DNA from: Oscheius tipulae
Lineage: Eukaryota; Nematoda; Chromadorea; Rhabditida; Rhabditidae
Direction: 5' to 3'
Assembly (NCBI GenBank): GCA_037178975.1
Contig: JASJZH010000003.1
Span: forward strand, 3,534,001 to 3,598,000
Length of the DNA stretch: 64,000 nucleotides
In this document: piece by piece, positions 49,101-58,600 of the stretch
Numbering within the stretch: position 1 is the first letter of the stretch
Layout of the letters: every line of letters begins with the position of its first letter
Made by a program: the position numbers and the translations under genes
Notes under the pieces: generated by a model
The model's database searches: none
What the model was told of the DNA's origin: nothing
The model's input: the letters and a program-made list of their open reading frames with translations, nothing else

Positions 49101-51104
49101 CAAAAATAATAATCCTTTTCTCCATCTGCATCCAAGCAAAGAAAAAGCTAGCGAGAGCGATGTGTTCGATTTCACTAATGTTCCTGACAACTCGATGCCA
49201 CAGCTAGACACCGAGCAACAGCTGCAAAACATCATGGACTGTATATTACCACCATTAAAGTGGAATGAGGGGGAAAACTTTTGGAAACAGAAAACCTCTA
49301 CAGCTCCCGTAACTCGAATGGATATTGCTGCTCTAGAAGATCATTTTGAGAGTGAGCTCAAAAATCGATCCGCGAAACCTTTCGGAATCTGTCCAATCAG
49401 AAGACAGTTATATGATCAGCTCTTTGGTAGGTACGTTTCAAGCATTTTAAAGCAAGTTTAAGACGAGCTTATCCGCCAAACCACAGTCAGTTGTTGTGAG
49501 AGAGGACTGCTCCTGCTGAGAGTTCGGGACGAAATCCAAATGACTATCCTGGCATATCAAAGTCTACTTGAAAGTGCTATTGCGTACGGTCTCCGTAAGG
49601 CAGTAACTGTGGAATATCAGCAGACGAGAGCGGAAATTGAACGGGATGAGGAGCGGGCAAGGAACAAAGAACTACTTTTGAAGTGGGTTGACCAACAATC
49701 AATTCAAATCATTTTAGAGTGTCACAACTGGAGCGGCGCTTGGCTACAGATAAACAGACAGCCGAAGAGGAATTGGATATTTTGGAGCAGAAATCAAAAG
49801 AAGAAAATCAGCGTTTGTTGGAGGCCAACAAGACCTTGAAAAATCAACTGCAGAGCATCTTACAAATGGAGAGTGCCTCTGTCATTCCAAACAAATAGAC
49901 TAACCTCACTGATCGTGAGCAATAAAATGATTTCTTCTTGTCGAGACGTTGGCGAGAAATAGCTTTTCTGTGAGCCGGCGTAGAAACTCAGGTTCTGCGC
50001 CTTTGCACTAACTGCTTGACTACTGGTTATCCTTTCTGGTGGAACGGTCCGGATCAGGAGTTCGGCCAGCTGTCTTGCCAGCTTCTGTTGTAGTCTCTCT
50101 CCGGTCGATTTGTCGCCGAGATGGGAAATAATCTTGCGGTACCTAATAACATGGTTCAAGTGAAGAAAACAGAAGGCCTACCATTCTATTCCGTCAGCAT
50201 CTGGGACATTTTCGTGTGTTCGATCTTTTACTCGCATTTGTGCAACTCGTTCCAAACAAGACTCCAATATTTCACCCAATTTTTCTTGCTTGAAGTTCGC
50301 TGTTCCGGTTGTCAACGAAACCTGTCCTAAAGTTAGCTGTTTTGGTGTCAAAGAACAGTGAAACCTTTTACTGATGTACTTGTTAGCGTTTTTTCTAGTT
50401 CTGTGACGTATAATATTGCCAAGTCCGCCGACTTCTCGAAACAGTACTGAACTTTTTGGGCTGGAGGTGCGTGAATATCCTTTTTGACATTATGTTGCTC
50501 CAAGCACAGACCTAAAGTTACAGTGTTCTATGGCTGAAAATGTTTTACCTTTGATAGCATAGGCTTCTGCTACGAGTCTGAACGAACGGAGTGTTCTGAA
50601 CTGTGTAGTGGCCGAATCCATTCCAGAGCTTTCCACGTCATTCTGAGCCTAAAAACAAGAGAATTTGAGTAACAAAGTGGTTCTGACATTGTCAAATTGT
50701 GCTGTTGCAAAGTGAAGCTTAGCCAGAAGAAGATATGCTTCGAGTTTGATAGTCGAAGACGCGTTCTTCGCTCGAAGGGCCTCTTTCAACTGGGTTTCTA
50801 TGGAGAGAAGAGCTGGAGAATACTCGGTATTTGGTCTATGCGGCTCTGAGCATTCACTTTAGTTAACAGATGAAAAAAGCGAACCTCCAACTTGCTCGAG
50901 AAACGATTCCAACTTGATTTCAGCGTCAATAAGATCGAACATTTCTTCCATCCCAGAAGATTTCGATTTAATTGACGGGAGAAGCTCCGCTAGCCTTTTC
51001 CAGTTACCTGCATATCATACAGAGTGAAACGAAAGCTGAATACCTTCCGTTCTAGCGCGGTCAACCTCTGCCTCCAACCGGCTGCCTTTCAGTTTCGTTG
51101 CCAT
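46142..51104 (-). CDS. TTC7: TTC7 (tetratricopeptide protein of the PI4KIIIalpha complex)
   Basis: Scaffold that, with EFR3 and FAM126, recruits PI4KIIIalpha to the plasma membrane. Start MATKLKGSRLEAEVDRART matches the family N-terminus and sits 1 nt after an ATTCAG acceptor. Other blocks: KLARQLAELLIRTVPPERI, EEIILLLTISE, VLATREVVLSRNEEL, YNLLTLVLSTLRQYHVLSNI, EQFGLSLLCRGKWLRAARVI, ARDLEGARERCARSLELNPD, AALRDFPNNYGLLVLRLHIE and QADMWLALSELFLAEGRHSE. It ends AKISFTTASKLDRSTPLLPF, stop 46142-46144. Most introns are about 40 nt. Two are about 910 nt: 49904-48996 contains the whole DNALI1 gene, and 48609-47697 contains a transposon-like element. Confidence 0.92.
47921..47958 (-). pseudogene. 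38-bp fragment of DNALI1 inside the intronic element
   Basis: Reverse complement of 47921-47958 matches 49189-49226 of the nested DNALI1 gene at 37 of 38 positions by eye and encodes the same NSMPQLDTEQQLQ segment. Weaker similarity may continue a few bases upstream. It lies about 1.2 kb from its likely source, in a different intron of the same host gene and in opposite orientation. Confidence 0.75.
47989..48391. mobile_element. Foldback/MITE-like element with 8-bp target-site duplication
   Basis: Ends are perfect 18-bp inverted repeats (GGTAATAGTTCGGCAGGC), continuing as imperfect arms of about 100 bp or more (AATCCAGCGTG on both arms). It is flanked on both sides by AGTTTTTT (47981-47988 and 48392-48399), an exact 8-bp duplication as made by hAT- or P-type transposases. 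No coding capacity. It is inserted inside the older 858-bp element. Confidence 0.8.
49081..49898 (+). CDS. DNALI1: Axonemal dynein light intermediate chain (DNALI1/p28), nested in TTC7
   Basis: Inner-arm dynein light chain required for motile cilia and flagella. Three exons, about 247 residues. Start MSANTVPKNNNPFLHLHPSK; family blocks LDTEQQLQNIMDCILPPLKW, TRMDIAALEDHFESELKNRS, GICPIRRQLYDQLF|DELIRQ, CCERGLLLLRVRDEIQMTIL and AYQSLLESAIAYGLRKAV. These lead into a long C-terminal coiled coil ending MESASVIPNK, stop 49896-49898. The stop lies one base from the 5' splice site of the enclosing TTC7 intron on the other strand, and the ATG about 85 bp from its 3' splice site. Its presence argues against a nematode. 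Confidence 0.93.
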
Positions 51105-51245
51105 TCTGAATGGTAATTCACTGCCATTCTAAAAGATCCCGATAGTATTTAATGGCCTTCCACGGTTAAAGTACAAAAAATTAAAGTAAAAACGTTTATT
51201 CGAAAGATCTATTTAATGAAACAAACTGCAACATAGAAGAGAAGC

Positions 51246-51579
51246 TTAGATGAGGCCCTTTCCTGTCTCCATTTTCTGAAGATGTTCCACCATAAAATTG
51301 CTGGCATCGATCATACGATTAACGCAATTCTGAAATGAAAATAATAAGGGAAAGGAAGAGTCCCACCTGGAGACAGGTCTGAGTCTTTCCGTCCATCTTG
51401 CTAGGAGGACGATAATCGGCGAAGCAAATATCCCAGCAGCGATTGGTCAATGTATGGACCTAAAGAAACTTTTATTACAGACAATGGAACCCTAGAAGTA
51501 CCTGTTCAGTGAATTTCTGCCGTTGAGTTTCCGCTTGGAGCTGTTGCATGAAGCGAATAGTCTGCGGATCGGCATCCAT
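51246..51579 (-). CDS. TIMM8: TIM8, small Tim chaperone of the mitochondrial intermembrane space
   Basis: Small Tim protein that pairs with TIM13 to guide hydrophobic precursors across the intermembrane space. Start MDADPQTIRFMQQLQAETQR. Twin CX3C motifs CWDIC and CLQNC are separated by 16 residues. Then CVNRMIDASNFMVEHLQKM, ending ETGKGLI. About 85 residues in three exons, normal for the family. The pattern around the second CX3C (NCVNRMIDAS) favours TIM8 over TIM13, 9 or 10. It lies 151 bp downstream of the TOM5-like gene and 141 bp upstream of TTC7, all on the minus strand. Confidence 0.88.
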
Positions 51580-51730
51580 CTGAACGAATAAGAAACTATC
51601 GATAGCAGGAAAGGTTATCAATAGGCTGGTGTAAGTAACACCGGTAAAAAAGAAATTCTTGACAATATAACTATTTATCGACTACAGCTAACATAACGAG
51701 GCAAAAAAAAACAAGAAGACGTCGCAACTT

Positions 51731-51924
51731 CTATATGAAAACCCATTCCACTCCAAACCACGATGAGGCGAAGGCAGCTGAAGTTGGATGTTGCGAAGAG
51801 AAAATTGAATCTTACCGATTTCTACTAAGGCACAAACAATGACGAAATTTCCCACATCCGCTTTAACTTTTTCCGATGCGGCTTTTTGGACGTCTACGCG
51901 ATTTAGATCACCTCCCGGAAACAT
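51731..51924 (-). CDS. Small TOM5-like mitochondrial outer-membrane protein
   Basis: Two exons: MFPGGDLNRVDVQKAASEKV, KADVGNFVIVCALVEI, then (intron GTAAGATT...CAACTTCAG) AAFASSWFGVEWVFI, stop 51731-51733. The product is about 51 residues with a charged N-terminal half and a single hydrophobic tail helix. That is the size and layout of TOMM5, the small TOM-complex subunit. Similarity is at the level of pattern only (DVxxxxxNFxIxxAL). Start 9 nt after an oligo-T/TTTAG acceptor. Its neighbour TIM8 also works in mitochondrial import. Confidence 0.5.
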
Positions 51925-52377
51925 TGCTGTTTTCTAAAAAAAAAAAAGTCTTTTGAGATGAACTGATATATGCAACAACAAAAAATATTTTTAATAATGA
52001 AAGTTCAGATATTTGAATTCGCCCCAATTTTTAAAGGACTGTCTACAAAAGTTCCCGAGCAGAAAGCCCGCGAAAGAAATTTCTGTCTTCAAAGAGAAAC
52101 TAAATTTTTTTTCCCCCAGGCAAATTGGCTCGTTTTTGTTGTTGTTGTTGCCTGTTTTTAAGTTTATTTTTTCGTCGAACTGTAGAAAGAAAAATATGAA
52201 CAACACCTACTTTGTTTGAACTTAGACCTCATTGCATCAGACAAGGAACGCATGAAACTGGTTTTCAACTTGTTTTTCCGTTCCCTATTGTTTAGCTGTA
52301 AATGCTACTCTTCAGTATGGCTACATACATTCACATCTTAGCACTTTATGATGACTCCTAACTGTTTATTTTAGAAA
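51925..52377. promoter_or_regulatory. Divergent promoter region TOM5-like / EBP1
   Basis: About 450 bp, with a short GTT microsatellite near 52138-52150 and a TTATTTTAG acceptor ending 3 nt before the EBP1 start codon. Confidence 0.4.
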
Positions 52378-53724
52378 ATGGCTCGCAAGGACAGTGAATC
52401 TAGCACCGATTCCAGCGATTCTCATGTCGAGAATGAGACCCTGTCCAATGACACCGTTGTTAACAAATATATGGTATCTGCCGAAATTACCAATGCTGTT
52501 CTCAAGGAGGTCATCGCTGCCGTCAAGGAAGGAGTAGAAGTCGGCACCTTGTGCGACTTGGGTGATAAACTTATTCTCGAGAAGACTGGCAAGATTTTCA
52601 AAAAAGAGAAGGACGTCACCAAGGTAAAATTTGCTGATTCATCCCTCTAAAACTAGTGTTGCTCAGGGTATCGCTATGCCCACTTGTGTCTCTGTTGACA
52701 ATTGCATCTGCCACTTCTCCCCTCTTCGCTCTGATCCTCCAGTTGTTCTGAAGAATGGACAATTCGTCAAGATTGATCTTGGCGTCCACATCGACGGATA
52801 CATTGCCACGGCTGCTCATACTGTTGTTGTTGGAGCTAGCAAAACCAGCAAAGTGACTGGAAAGAACGCTGAGCTTCTGAAGGCTACCTATGAGGCAATG
52901 GAAATTGCTGTTCGTACTCTGCGTATTGGAAACACAAACGCCCAGATCACCGCCAATATTGATAAGGTTTATTTCTTAAGTTTGCTGGCATATAGCAACG
53001 TTTTAGACCGCTGAAGAGTACGGCGTAACTCCCGTTGAGAATATGTTGTCTCATCAACTCGAGAGAAATCAAATTGACGGCGAGAAGCAGATCATTCAGA
53101 ATCCTGGCGAGAAACAGAAGCAAGAAATGGAGAAAATTGAGATTGACAAGTACGAGGCCTATGCCATTGATATTCTTTTCTCCACCGGAAAAGGTATTTG
53201 CTTCACTTTTTTCTTTATTAATTCAGTGTTTAGGAAAGGCCAAGGACATGGATACGCGCACCACAGTCTTCAAGCGCAATGATGAGCTGCAATATTCTCT
53301 GAAGATGAAGGCGTCTCGTACCTTCTTCTCCGAATGCGCCACCAAGCACGGATCCATGCCGTTCACTCTTCGATCATTCGAGGATGAAGTTAAGGCTAAG
53401 ATGGGTGTTGTCGAGTGTGAGAAACACGGACTTGTTAGACCGTACCAGGTAAACTCCTCATGTACAGTGCATCAGTTAGTTTTATAGGTTCTGTACGAAA
53501 CTGCTGGTGAAGTCGTTGCTCAATTCAAAGCCACTGTTCTGGTCATGCCTAGCGGCCTTTTGAAAATTGCCGGACTTCCCCTAGACCAAGATCTCCTAGA
53601 TACCCAGGCTCAACTCAAGGACGAGAACCTTGTCCAGACCCTCAAGTCTGCTCTGAAGCCGAAGAAGAAGCCTGCCGCCAAGGCTGAACCAGCTAAAGAG
53701 TCTGCTCCGGCAGCCAAGGCCTAA
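52378..53724 (+). CDS. PA2G4: EBP1/PA2G4 (proliferation-associated 2G4)
   Basis: Methionine-aminopeptidase-fold protein without peptidase activity that binds ribosomes and rRNA and regulates growth. Start [20 protein letters not shown]; then [120 protein letters not shown] and [20 protein letters not shown]. The Lys/Ala-rich C-terminus ([17 protein letters not shown]) matches the RNA-binding tail. Stop 53722-53724. Five exons. AATAAA at 53908-53913 is the likely 3' signal. Confidence 0.95.
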
Positions 53725-54479
53725 TTGTTGTTGCGACGTTGTTAACAGGGGGTCTGAATTCTGACTATTTTGTGCTACTCCCATTTTATACCATCACTTT
53801 CTAGTTGTCCGTTGTAGTCCTCGGGCCGTATTTCCGGTTTTGCTTTTGTCCCCCCGATGTTCCTTACCTCTTTCGCCAACTTGTTAATTGTTCTCCCGTT
53901 GATCACGAATAAACATGATTCCCGATGTTTTTGAGGTTGCTTCAAAACACTTGGGAAATGTGACTCGGACATTACCGCATCGCAGGTTGCAGAATTTGAG
54001 CTCACTCGGTCGGATGGTCTGCTATACGAGAAATGCTTTTGAAAGCAGGAACAGAATACTTGTAAACTCCAGTTCGACTTGGCTCGTTCGTCGAAGGCGG
54101 TGAAGAAAACGAAGAGTGACTAGATGATGAATAATAAAACTTGCCACGTATTCTGTTCCTCACGAGGAAGTTTTTTCTTTTGAAATGAATGCCCAAATAA
54201 TTAGCAATGCGTCCCCTCACACACCCATGCCATTTTATTGTCACTCTATGTAACTTTAGGAACAAGGTGCCCCACATTGCCCCGGAATTGAAGGACTACC
54301 AGAAAAAGCAGGCTAGCAAGACCTCTTGACAGAACTGTACCATTCGATTCGGCGAAGACCTAGGAACCATGTCGTTAACTAGAATCTCTAATAATAAAAA
54401 AATGCTAAACTCTTAGGAGGCCGCAAAAAATTTATTGAAACGAAAAACTACGTAACAAAAGCAACAACTATCCATCAGT
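53725..54479. other. Convergent region EBP1 / M16 peptidase with a possible tiny gene
   Basis: A plus-strand frame at 53918-54103 (MIPDVFEVASKHLGNVTRTL...) and, after a GTAACTTTAG acceptor at about 54250-54259, a frame NKVPHIAPELKDYQKKQASK ending TS-stop at about 54326 could be exons of a small basic (perhaps mitochondrial) protein. I could not join them in one frame with confidence, and no family is recognised. Confidence 0.3.
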
Positions 54480-57400
54480 CTAGCCACTCTTCGTTTTCTT
54501 CATCGCCTTCGACGAACGAGCCACTTTCCTCTTCTGGCTATCTGCTACTCCGTAATATAGCGACTTGATAGTTGTAGGGACAATTCCAGGGAAGGCTTCC
54601 TTGATATCACTCACTTTCTGGGGATGAACAGCGATAGCTCGTACGTAGTTCTGAAAAAGGACCTGAGAGAAGAACTGAGCAGCCGTACCTCGAATAAATT
54701 CATCACTCTCGGTCCACCAACTTTGATCATTTCTTCCGATTTCATGTTCCAAATCTTTTCGCAGACGGTTCTTAATAGTTCTTCACGTTTCAAAAAAAAC
54801 TTGAACGTACTCGTTGAAGTTGGCTGGAACACCTCGTAGACAGCCCAGAATGGCCAGTTTTCCAGCAGCACTTACAGTTCCTTCACGCGACATCAATTCA
54901 AAGACGAGCGAGCGTTTGGCAGCCTCGAAATCGGACTCCTCTACCTGGCCAGCCTTGATGATATCCGTCTAAATTGATGACTTTCATTAGCATAAATTTA
55001 TGGTACGAACGACAATCTTTTTCGTCTGTTCATACGCCTGGCTAGGCTGTGCGCAGCGATAGAGACTCAGCGAAATAGCCTTTCTGTCAGCTTTCACGAA
55101 GATGCTTGCACCGTATGCGAGTCCGACGCCACGAATTCCATTCCAGAGAGGCCCTAAACTAGAAATAAACCTTTTGTATCCGGCAGCCAAACCTTCACAT
55201 TGGCTCAAATATTGGGTGAAGAGCATTGTAGGCAGCATGGAATCACCAAGCCAGTCGGAATCGAGAAGGCACGACTGATCGACGAAGGATGATTCAGATC
55301 CTCCGACCGAAGTGACCGTTTGTTTTCCGATACAAGCTGGATCGACGGACTCGCCAGTTGTAACCTGATATGACTTATTACCTTATATTTAAAGAGTTCA
55401 CCTTGAACTGTTCCGACGGTCCAAATCCGTCTAGAGAGAATTGCCACAAGCTTGAGTTGTACAACTTCTCGTTCACCAGTTGGGCATCGCACAGAACGTG
55501 GGCGTTGATTCCCTTTGAGAAGAGGCTCTTCCGGACCTACAAAAATTGTATTATGGGTAGATGAATGAAAACTACGTCTTCTAGAGCTGCAATAACTTCC
55601 TGAGGATTGGATACGCATTTCTTTACAACCGACTCGTGGAATGTCTCCAGCACGAGGACATCGTACATGCGTGAATTGCAGTCTAAATTATGACACAATG
55701 ACAAAACTACAATTAGCTCACTCTCTTCGTAGATCAGATTGGAAAGCGAAGCAAGAGCTACGGTACATCCATCTCTCTTCCGGTCACGAGCCTCACTGGC
55801 CAGCTTGGTGGCGCAGGATTTCACTCTTTCGACGTCGAAGACCACGCCTTTCGTGAAAACTTCCATCCATTTTGCGAGATTCGGATATTTGTCGAGAGAG
55901 ACCTTTGAAAGTATGTTTGCACAAAAGAGAAAGGAACAAACCTTTATCCGAAGATTCACAAACCGATCGAAATGTCCTCCGACTCCACATTCAATCGAAT
56001 GATCGACCAGGTCTTTCGTGTACAACTTGGCAACATCATCAGCCGATTTCAATTGTCCTTCAATGACAGCTGGAGACTCGAATAGGAGCTCGTTGTAAAG
56101 CATCAGCCAAGCTCTCTGCTCGATTGACAACTCCTTGCTGTCCAGGAGAACAAAAAGCTGGAAGAGGGAAGTCTTAAAAGAAGAGAAGACCTACTTCAAC
56201 AAAATTGGTAGGAATATTGTGGACATGAGTAGTGAATGGAAACTGTTTGATGAATTCGTTATTGACCTCTCCGCTAACAGTGGATCCTGAAATATCATCT
56301 TTGACTGAAGAACTAGAATGATAACCTTCAATGTTGTTGAATGTGACCACAGGAAATCTGTCGAACTTCTCCAGCTCTTTGACAATCATCTCATCCAGAA
56401 GTTCTTTGCTCGGCTTATTGGCAGTGTTCTCCTTTATAGCCGCTTCGATATCATCGCCACTTTTCTTGATTCCATCACTGCCAAGACGTTTCTTCTGCGC
56501 ACTCACGCGTTTCTTCTCATCGGCAGCAATCTGTTCCACCATTTTCTCGTTTGGAACGCCGATGATGGTAACACAGGGCTGTTTGAAGTATTTTGTCAGC
56601 AGGTTACTCCAGAATTCAGCCTTCTCTTCGCGAAGGCGTTTCAGCAGCTGAATCTTAAAACAGGAAATGTTTGTGAAAAAGGCTAAGAACCTGGTCAAGA
56701 CGCTCTTTGAAGGACTCGTCATTATTCTTTCCGTACAGCTGATGGCCAATAACATGACCGAAAACTTCTGTAGACGCGCCTTTTTCAACTTTGACAAGTT
56801 CTTCTTGAATTGATTGCTCGATAAGGAATCCCATTCGTTCCATATCCCAATTGGCAGGGATCTCCATTTCCTTGAGAGTCTTTTCGAGGAACTTGACTCT
56901 GATATCGTCGAGTTTGGCTACAGGCACGCCACCGAACTGAAGATGAAGTGCCGAAACCACCTAAGACAACGGGTTTTGAAGATTTAAAAACACAAACCTG
57001 CTCACTGATATGGAAATAAGCGTGGCTGGCCAGAGGTTCGGGACAGAGCACGAAATCCTTCTGCAGAGGGGCCACGGGAGTGTTTGAAAGATAGTCGAAC
57101 ATAACTTCCAGAGCAGTTCCGGTCAGAACATCTTCAGGCTTGTGGCCGAACCAAGTCATATCGACCACTCCTCGGGATTCGTCGTCAGATGGACAGACGA
57201 CTTTGTGGATCGTCGATTCGGAGATGGGACTGAGGCTAAACGAGAAGGGCTCCTTGAAAGTGGCAGGGATATTGGCAATATGCTCGTCTTCGACGGCTTC
57301 CATGATGGATAGGAGCCGATCTTTATCCACTTTCCCACAGACTGTCACGTACCTGAAAATAGAAATTTCTAAAAACTGTCACGTATATACATGTTCGACA

Positions 57401-58179
57401 AGTGGTAAAACTGCTTGTGGAAGTTACGAACCTGAAAACTATTATGTTTGAACAAAATTAATAAGCTAACCGAGTGTATATTGCATGATTCCCGCAGATT
57501 TTTCAGACGCCCTCCAGTGTCCACGCCGTATGGATTGTGTTTGGGATACAGAACATCCTTCAGCTTTCTGAAAATGAAAGTTGTCACCAATCAGTCACAT
57601 GCTTACATGTTCATCATATTCTCCATGTCAGACTCGTGATCCTGCATCTCACTGTAGACGACTCCAGCGTCTTCCCCCTTTCCGTTGATGTGATGAACTT
57701 CCGTCATGTATTGAGAACAGGAGAGCATCGGAGACAGAAGATGGTTGATGTAGACGGGTAAGACTTTGAGAAATCCTTCGCTACCGACCTATGAATTTAA
57801 ATTTAGACAAAAATGGGAGGGCTTACAGTGCTAAGAGTATAAGCAGTATGGTCTTGATCTGTCCAGGCGTTCGTTCCACTAGCAAGACAGCGATTGGCGA
57901 TAATGTCTAGAACGCCCTTGTACGGATATTTCTTGCTTCCCATAAAGACAAGGTGCTCCAATGTGTGGGGCAGGCCATCGTCGCGATCCGTTTCGGTTAC
58001 TGAATTCTGGCTTTGCCAATGTGAAGGCAAATTATACCGAAAGAAACTAATCCATTCACCATTGGGCCGGGGGTCTCTCCAATAGCGACCACAAGCTTTG
58101 TGCGGGAAGACTTGTACAGCGCCACCTTAATGCCTCCATTTAGAAGCATCTCGCTCTTACTCCAAAGACGAGACGCCAT
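54480..58179 (-). CDS. M16 zinc metallopeptidase (uncharacterised insulinase-like clade)
   Basis: Large pitrilysin/insulinase-family peptidase of the clade that includes C. elegans C05D11.1 and yeast YOL098C. Start MASRLWSKSEMLLNGGIKVA. The inverted zinc motif HxxEH is intact in DDGLPHTLEHLVFMGSKKYP, followed by NAWTDQDHTAYTLSTVG and VVYSEMQDHESDMENMMNMK. Repeated M16 domains follow (PKHNPYGVDTGGRLKNLRES, VHNIPTNFVEVGLLF, KSYQVRL-type segments), ending SSKAMKKTKSG, stop 54480-54482. About 20 short introns. The length (about 1000 residues) fits a cytosolic M16 enzyme. Substrate unknown. Confidence 0.88.
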
Positions 58180-58600
58180 CTGAAAGTGAGCGTTTAGTTT
58201 TTATCGAACAAAGAAGCAAATGAAGAAAAGTTTGAACAGATCGCCAGCCAAATTTGCAACATTTCGTTGCATGTGTAATCTTAACGCTTTTCATTCGTAA
58301 AGCTGCGTATTGACAATGGTTTTTTTTTGACCGATTCATTTCTGAGCGTGGGAACGAAATAGGAAAGGCTGTGACAAGTTTGGTCATTCCTTTTTTTTTT
58401 TTTGAAAGGGCGCCACTTGACGGTGTTTTCACGCGGGAATTCAAACAAACGTTTTGAAGGAATCAGAGAAATCGAAAGATTGGCGCTGTAACCATACGAA
58501 AACAAATCAATCTACGTTGGTACTCTTTATCACAATGACTGTATCACTTGATATACCAGTTGGAATGTAAGCAAACTATAATTGTGTACATTTCTTCGAA
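58180..58600. other. Intergenic region between M16 peptidase and VPS16
   Basis: About 420 bp, with T-runs near 58319-58329 and 58389-58403. Nothing coding is supportable. Confidence 0.5.
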
